Made by a program: the position numbers and the translations under genes. The notes below the pieces were generated by a model that was given only the letters and a program-made list of their open reading frames with translations, searched no databases and was not told the origin of the DNA. From positions 33,664-97,663 of the forward strand of contig NZ_WJBG01000246.1 of assembly GCF_009709555.1 (NCBI RefSeq): 64,000 nucleotides of DNA, given 5' to 3'. Positions within the stretch are counted from its first letter, which is position 1. Each line of letters starts with the position of its first letter. The DNA comes from Streptomyces blattellae (GTDB lineage Bacteria; Actinomycetota; Actinomycetes; Streptomycetales; Streptomycetaceae). Positions 60,884-64,000 of this stretch are shown here, piece after piece.

Positions 60884-61087
60884 ATGTCAGATGCCTTCAC
60901 CACCCGCGTGCTGAACGTGACCTCCGGTTCCACGGAGCGGGTCGTCGATCTCACCCACGACTGCGAGACCTTCCTGCGGGAGACGGCCGCCGGCCGCGAC
61001 GGCCTGCTGAACGTCTTCGTCCCCCACGCCACGTCGTGTGACTTGCAACTGTCACGTTCCCCAGTGAACCGACTCAGCGGCCCCTAG
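60884..61087 (+). pseudogene. yjbQ: yjbQ gene interrupted by integration of a mobile element
   Basis: From ATG 60884 the frame reads MSDAFTTRVLNVTSGSTERV, THDCETFLRETAAGRDGLLN, VFVPHAT, the first third of a YjbQ/UPF0047 protein (secondary thiamine-phosphate synthase). It then changes to SCDLQLSRSPVNRLSGP and stop, not found in the family. The break lies next to a serine recombinase gene, so the element has inserted inside yjbQ; the remainder of the gene should lie at the far end of the element. Confidence 0.8.
61015..61042. other. probable attachment site (attL) of the integrated element
   Basis: Homology to YjbQ ends within CCCACGCCAC at about 61023-61032, 80-90 bp before the recombinase start. 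Large serine recombinases lie next to their att sites and often integrate inside protein-coding genes. The exact core dinucleotide cannot be read without the right end. Confidence 0.6.
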
Positions 61088-61116
61088 AGGTGTGGGCCCT
61101 GGGTGGAGGGCCCACA

Positions 61117-62844
61117 GTGAGCATTGCGACGATTGAACGGCCGACGACGCGGGAGAACCCGGGCACGGCCAAGGTGGCAGGCATAGACCTGACCCAGTTC
61201 CTGGACGACATCACCGGGTGCCAGCCGGAGGACCTGGCGGACATCTACGTCCGGCGGTCCAAGCCCAAGGAAGACCTGGCAACCCTGACCAAACACGCCT
61301 GGGACATGGTGGAGGCGGCCCACCGGGAGGACCGCAAGGTCCGGGCCGTGTGGTGGGAGCAACGGAGCGCATCCAAGTCGTACGTACGGCGGGATGAGCT
61401 GGAGGCGGCCATGGCGGCCGTCATGGAGGGCCATTCCAAGACGCTGTATGTCCGCAAGCTGGACCGGTTCGACCGGCGCGGCATGGGGACCGTGGGCAGT
61501 GCGCTGGATGAGCTGGACAAGCGGCGGGCCCGGCTCCGGGTGGTGAAGGAGGGCCTGGACTCCAGCGTCCCCGGCCAGCGCATCATCTTTGCCGTTCTGG
61601 CGGAGCGGGCCCGTGAAGAGGCCCAAGACATCGCGTGGCGCACCCAGGAGGGCAAGGACGCCCATAAGGCCCTGGGGGAGTGGCAAGGGGGCGTCGTCCC
61701 GTACGGCCTGGAGCGTGACCCCAACAAAAAGGGCCGTCTCCGGCGGCGGGCCGACGAGTACCCCATCGCGCGGGAAAAGATCGCGGTCCCACTACTGAAC
61801 GGCGATTCAGCACGTACGGTTGCCCACCGGCTGAACGCGGAGGGCATCCGAACCCGGAACGGCAAGCTGTGGTCGGCCACGACCGTGGCCAAGCTGGCCC
61901 ATTCCCCACTGTGGGCTGGGTTGCTCCCCGACCGTGAGCGCATCATGGACGAACACGGCAACCCCACCGGCCGATGGAGGCACACGGGACGGGCGTACCT
62001 GGATGAGAAGGGGCGCACAGTCAGTGTCGGCCAGGGCGTCATCACCAAGGGCGAACGCGCCCGTATTCAAGCCAAGTTGGCGGCCCGTACCCGGCCCGGA
62101 GGCGGGGGCAAGCGGGCCCCGGAATACCTCCTGACGGACACACTCCGGTGCGGCCGATGCCGTGGCCCGATGGAGGGCGGCGGACAGGTGGCCCTTGGCG
62201 GCCGGTATCACTGCCGTAAGTGGTCCAGGGAGGGCAAGGCCGGATGCCTGGGCGTCATCACCCGCGCGTGCCGGGTGGATGAGGCCGTGACGGCCATGTG
62301 GTGGTCCCACGTGTCGGCCCTGGAGCCGGGGGACGCTGCCCTGGACGCCATCGCACGCCGCTGGGTGTCCATCAAGGACCCCGAAAAGGACACCCGCCGT
62401 AAGGAGATCGTGGCGGAGCTGGACCAGGTGAAGGCCCGCATGGAGAAGCTGGACCACGACCACTACGTCCGGGGGAAGCTGTCGGAGGAGCGGTACGAGA
62501 CGCTGAGCGAACAACAGGCCAAGATCCGAACCGAACTGGAGGCGGAACAGGAGGAGTTGGCAAGGGATTCGGACCTGTCGGCCCTGTTGAGTGACCCGGA
62601 AACCCTCCGGGAGGTCTGGGAGGCTTCACCGCAAGACGAACGTCGGGAGTTGATCCGGTGTGCGCTCCCCCGGGTGACGATCGCACCCGCCAAGGGTCAG
62701 GGTGACAAGACGCCCATCCTGGAGCGGTTGACTGAGGGGCCTCGCGTTCCACGGACAGGGATGCGACTGTTTACTTCAGGCGACGATTCGCAACTTCACA
62801 TGTTCGGCGTGGACTTCTCGCGGAGGGCGATAGCCGACGGCTGA
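61117..62844 (+). CDS. int: large serine recombinase (integrase)
   Basis: A 575-residue serine integrase; GTG at 61117 has GGAGGG upstream. The catalytic domain contains DIYVRRSKPKEDL with nucleophile Ser48, ASKSYVRRDELEAAM, and YVRKLDRFDRRGMGTVG. A recombinase domain and zinc ribbon follow: TLRCGRCRGPMEGGG and YHCRKWSREGKAGC. A coiled coil spans about 415-480 (EIVAELDQVKARMEKLDHDH). The last 15-25 residues are probably read from the IS3 element that abuts the gene, so the native tail is slightly altered. It integrates the element into yjbQ. Confidence 0.93.
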   Translation: MSIATIERPTTRENPGTAKVAGIDLTQFLDDITGCQPEDLADIYVRRSKPKEDLATLTKHAWDMVEAAHREDRKVRAVWWEQRSASKSYVRRDELEAAMAAVMEGHSKTLYVRKLDRFDRRGMGTVGSALDELDKRRARLRVVKEGLDSSVPGQRIIFAVLAERAREEAQDIAWRTQEGKDAHKALGEWQGGVVPYGLERDPNKKGRLRRRADEYPIAREKIAVPLLNGDSARTVAHRLNAEGIRTRNGKLWSATTVAKLAHSPLWAGLLPDRERIMDEHGNPTGRWRHTGRAYLDEKGRTVSVGQGVITKGERARIQAKLAARTRPGGGGKRAPEYLLTDTLRCGRCRGPMEGGGQVALGGRYHCRKWSREGKAGCLGVITRACRVDEAVTAMWWSHVSALEPGDAALDAIARRWVSIKDPEKDTRRKEIVAELDQVKARMEKLDHDHYVRGKLSEERYETLSEQQAKIRTELEAEQEELARDSDLSALLSDPETLREVWEASPQDERRELIRCALPRVTIAPAKGQGDKTPILERLTEGPRVPRTGMRLFTSGDDSQLHMFGVDFSRRAIADG

Positions 62845-63639
62845 GTGAAGGCGCTTGCGATTGTACCAGAATTCGATGTACCGGGTGATGTCATGCCGGG
62901 CGGCCTCGCGAGTCAAGTACGTTACCCGCGACACTCGTTCGTTCTTCAGGGCCCCGAAGAACGACTCCGCCATGGCGTTGTCGAAACAGATCCCGGTACG
63001 CCCGGCCGACCGGCGAAGTCTCAACCCCTCGAGAACCTTTGCGTACTCGGCGGACATGTAGTTGCTGCCCCGGTCGGAGTGAAATATGGCACCCTTCGAG
63101 AGCTTCCTGTTCCGTGCCGCCTTACGGATGGCCCGGGATATCAATGGCGTCTGGTAGTGGTCGTCCATGGCATAGCCGATGACCTCTTTGGTGCAGCAGT
63201 CGATAACGGTTGCCAGATACAGCCAGCCCTCGCCGGTGGGAATGTAAGTGATGTCACCGACGAGTTTTTCACCGGGTGCCTCGGCGGTGAAGTCGCGGCC
63301 CACGAGGTCCGGCACCGGACCGGGTGCCGCCTGGGTGAGAGACCACTGCTTCGGCCGCGGCTGGCAGGGCACCAGGCCCAGCTCGCGCATCAGCTGGCGG
63401 ACCAGCTCCGGGCCGGCGGCGACGCCCCAGCGCAGCAGCTGCGCGTGGACGCGCCGATAGCCATAGGTGCCGTCGGACATGTCGAACGCCTTCTTGATGA
63501 GCAGCCGCAGTTCCTCGCGCCGCTGGGCGGTCGCGGAATCGGGCCGGTTTCTCCAGTCGTAGTAGCCGGACTTGGACACGCCGAGTTTTCTGCACATGAA
63601 CTCGACGGAGTACGCGCACTCCGCGTTGTCGAGCCGCAT
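62776..63639 (-). CDS. IS3-family transposase OrfB (DDE integrase)
   Basis: A 287-residue catalytic subunit from the first ATG; the natural product is an OrfAB fusion that begins upstream (VASKYEFIDS). HTH_21 region: MCRKLGVSKSGYYDWRNRPD. Catalytic triad: Asp in LVGDITYIPTGEGWLYLATV, Asp in GAIFHSDRGSNYMSAEYAKV, Glu in CFDNAMAESFFGALKNERVS. Terminal RLHSAVGYRPPREVH is typical. The frame is intact, so the element may be active. Confidence 0.95.
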   Translation of the reverse strand: MRLDNAECAYSVEFMCRKLGVSKSGYYDWRNRPDSATAQRREELRLLIKKAFDMSDGTYGYRRVHAQLLRWGVAAGPELVRQLMRELGLVPCQPRPKQWSLTQAAPGPVPDLVGRDFTAEAPGEKLVGDITYIPTGEGWLYLATVIDCCTKEVIGYAMDDHYQTPLISRAIRKAARNRKLSKGAIFHSDRGSNYMSAEYAKVLEGLRLRRSAGRTGICFDNAMAESFFGALKNERVSRVTYLTREAARHDITRYIEFWYNRKRLHSAVGYRPPREVHAEHVKLRIVA

Positions 63640-63665
63640 CGAATCGATGAACTCGTACTTGCTCG

Positions 63666-63953
63666 CTACCGGGGATCCTTCGCGAAGTACGCTGCGGCTT
63701 TTTTCAGGAAGGCGTTCTCCTGCTCAAGCTCTCGGTTCCGGCGTCGCAGCTCCTTCAATTCGGCACGCTCGTCCACCGGCAGCGGCCCAGCCTGCTGTCC
63801 GTGCTCGCGCTCATGCTGGCGCACCCAGGTGCGGAGCGTCTCGGGATTCACGTTGAGTTCCCGGGCGACATGAGCGACCGGCTTGCTGGATTTCAAAGCC
63901 AGTTGGACCGCTTCTTCACGGAACTCCGGCGAGTACGGACTTGGACGTGCCAC
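63666..63953 (-). CDS. IS3-family transposase OrfA (HTH)
   Basis: A 95-residue protein with an IS3/IS911 helix-turn-helix (SPYSPEFREEAVQLALKSSK, VAHVARELNVNPETLRTWVR) and a leucine-zipper-like coiled coil (ELKELRRRNRELEQENAFLK). The slippery run AAAAAAG (minus strand, 63704-63698) lies near the end of orfA and allows a -1 frameshift into orfB, giving the OrfAB transposase. Confidence 0.94.
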   Translation of the reverse strand: MARPSPYSPEFREEAVQLALKSSKPVAHVARELNVNPETLRTWVRQHEREHGQQAGPLPVDERAELKELRRRNRELEQENAFLKKAAAYFAKDPR

Positions 63954-64000
63954 TTGCTTCTTCCCTCGATTCCTTACAGGACAACCCTATTGGGTCCCTG

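Larger units (their letters stand above)
62760..64000 (-). mobile_element. IS3-family insertion sequence (right end at or beyond window end)
   Basis: It carries overlapping-type orfA and orfB on the minus strand. Its left end lies around 62756-62770, inside the 3' end of the recombinase gene. The window end shows AACCCTATTGGGTCCCTG, possibly close to the other terminus. Exact inverted repeats and target duplication could not be fixed. Confidence 0.75.

Overview
The window is chromosomal DNA of a Streptomyces-type actinomycete. The evidence is very high GC with third-position G/C in every gene, GTG starts, tight ATGA overlaps, and signature Streptomyces loci: a complete Cvn conservon (sensor ATPase, roadblock, DUF742, GTPase), actinobacterial xylose isomerase, DUF5709 and DUF6397 proteins, an SNF2/SWIM pair and zinc-independent L31. 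No rRNA, tRNA or CRISPR array was seen.

Layout. (1) 1-7.7 kb is a catabolic island of two facing transcription units. The leftward unit encodes a carboxymuconolactone decarboxylase-like protein, an FAH-family hydrolase, a MarR regulator, a cupin, a P450, a [2Fe-2S] ferredoxin and its reductase. The rightward unit encodes an extradiol dioxygenase-like protein and a PaaZ/BoxD-like aldehyde dehydrogenase. A perfect palindrome lies between them. It reads as P450 hydroxylation of an aromatic ring, then ring opening and side-chain processing. (2) 7.7-16.4 kb is a decayed region: a broken CHAT/TPR gene, a GAPDH relic joined through a hexanucleotide repeat to a SulP/STAS relic, and three IS5-family relics. 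Between them stand intact low-oxygen or stress genes (HPF-like protein, flavohaemoprotein, universal stress protein, zinc alcohol dehydrogenase). Three of these carry similar GGGNC-N4-GGCCC boxes upstream, resembling DosR/DevR sites. (3) 16.4-25.3 kb holds an aldehyde dehydrogenase with a GAF regulator, a peptidoglycan amidase beside an acetamidase relic, and the divergent xylose locus (ROK repressor, xylB, xylA). (4) 25.3-35.1 kb holds housekeeping and unknown genes, including an operon of a SWIM protein and an SNF2 ATPase. (5) 35.3-42.2 kb holds an MHYT membrane protein, the Cvn conservon and a second roadblock protein, separated by a dead PPOX gene. (6) 42.2-60 kb holds a thioesterase, a Ski2-like helicase, L31B, an ECF sigma/anti-sigma pair, a heterodimeric ABC exporter with one degenerate ATP site, a secreted PNGase A-like protein, a DctA-type symporter, a MarR-controlled ABC exporter and an MltG-like protein. 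(7) From about 61.03 kb an integrated element begins. A large serine recombinase lies next to a disrupted yjbQ gene, which marks the probable attachment site, and an IS3-family insertion abuts the 3' end of the recombinase gene.

A theme running through the window is unusually frequent short tandem duplication (units of 6-39 bp at about a dozen places). Two of these minisatellites were clearly generated from the last codons and stop codon of the adjacent gene. A second local oddity is clustering of the palindrome ACGCGCGCGT between 25.3 and 38.4 kb.
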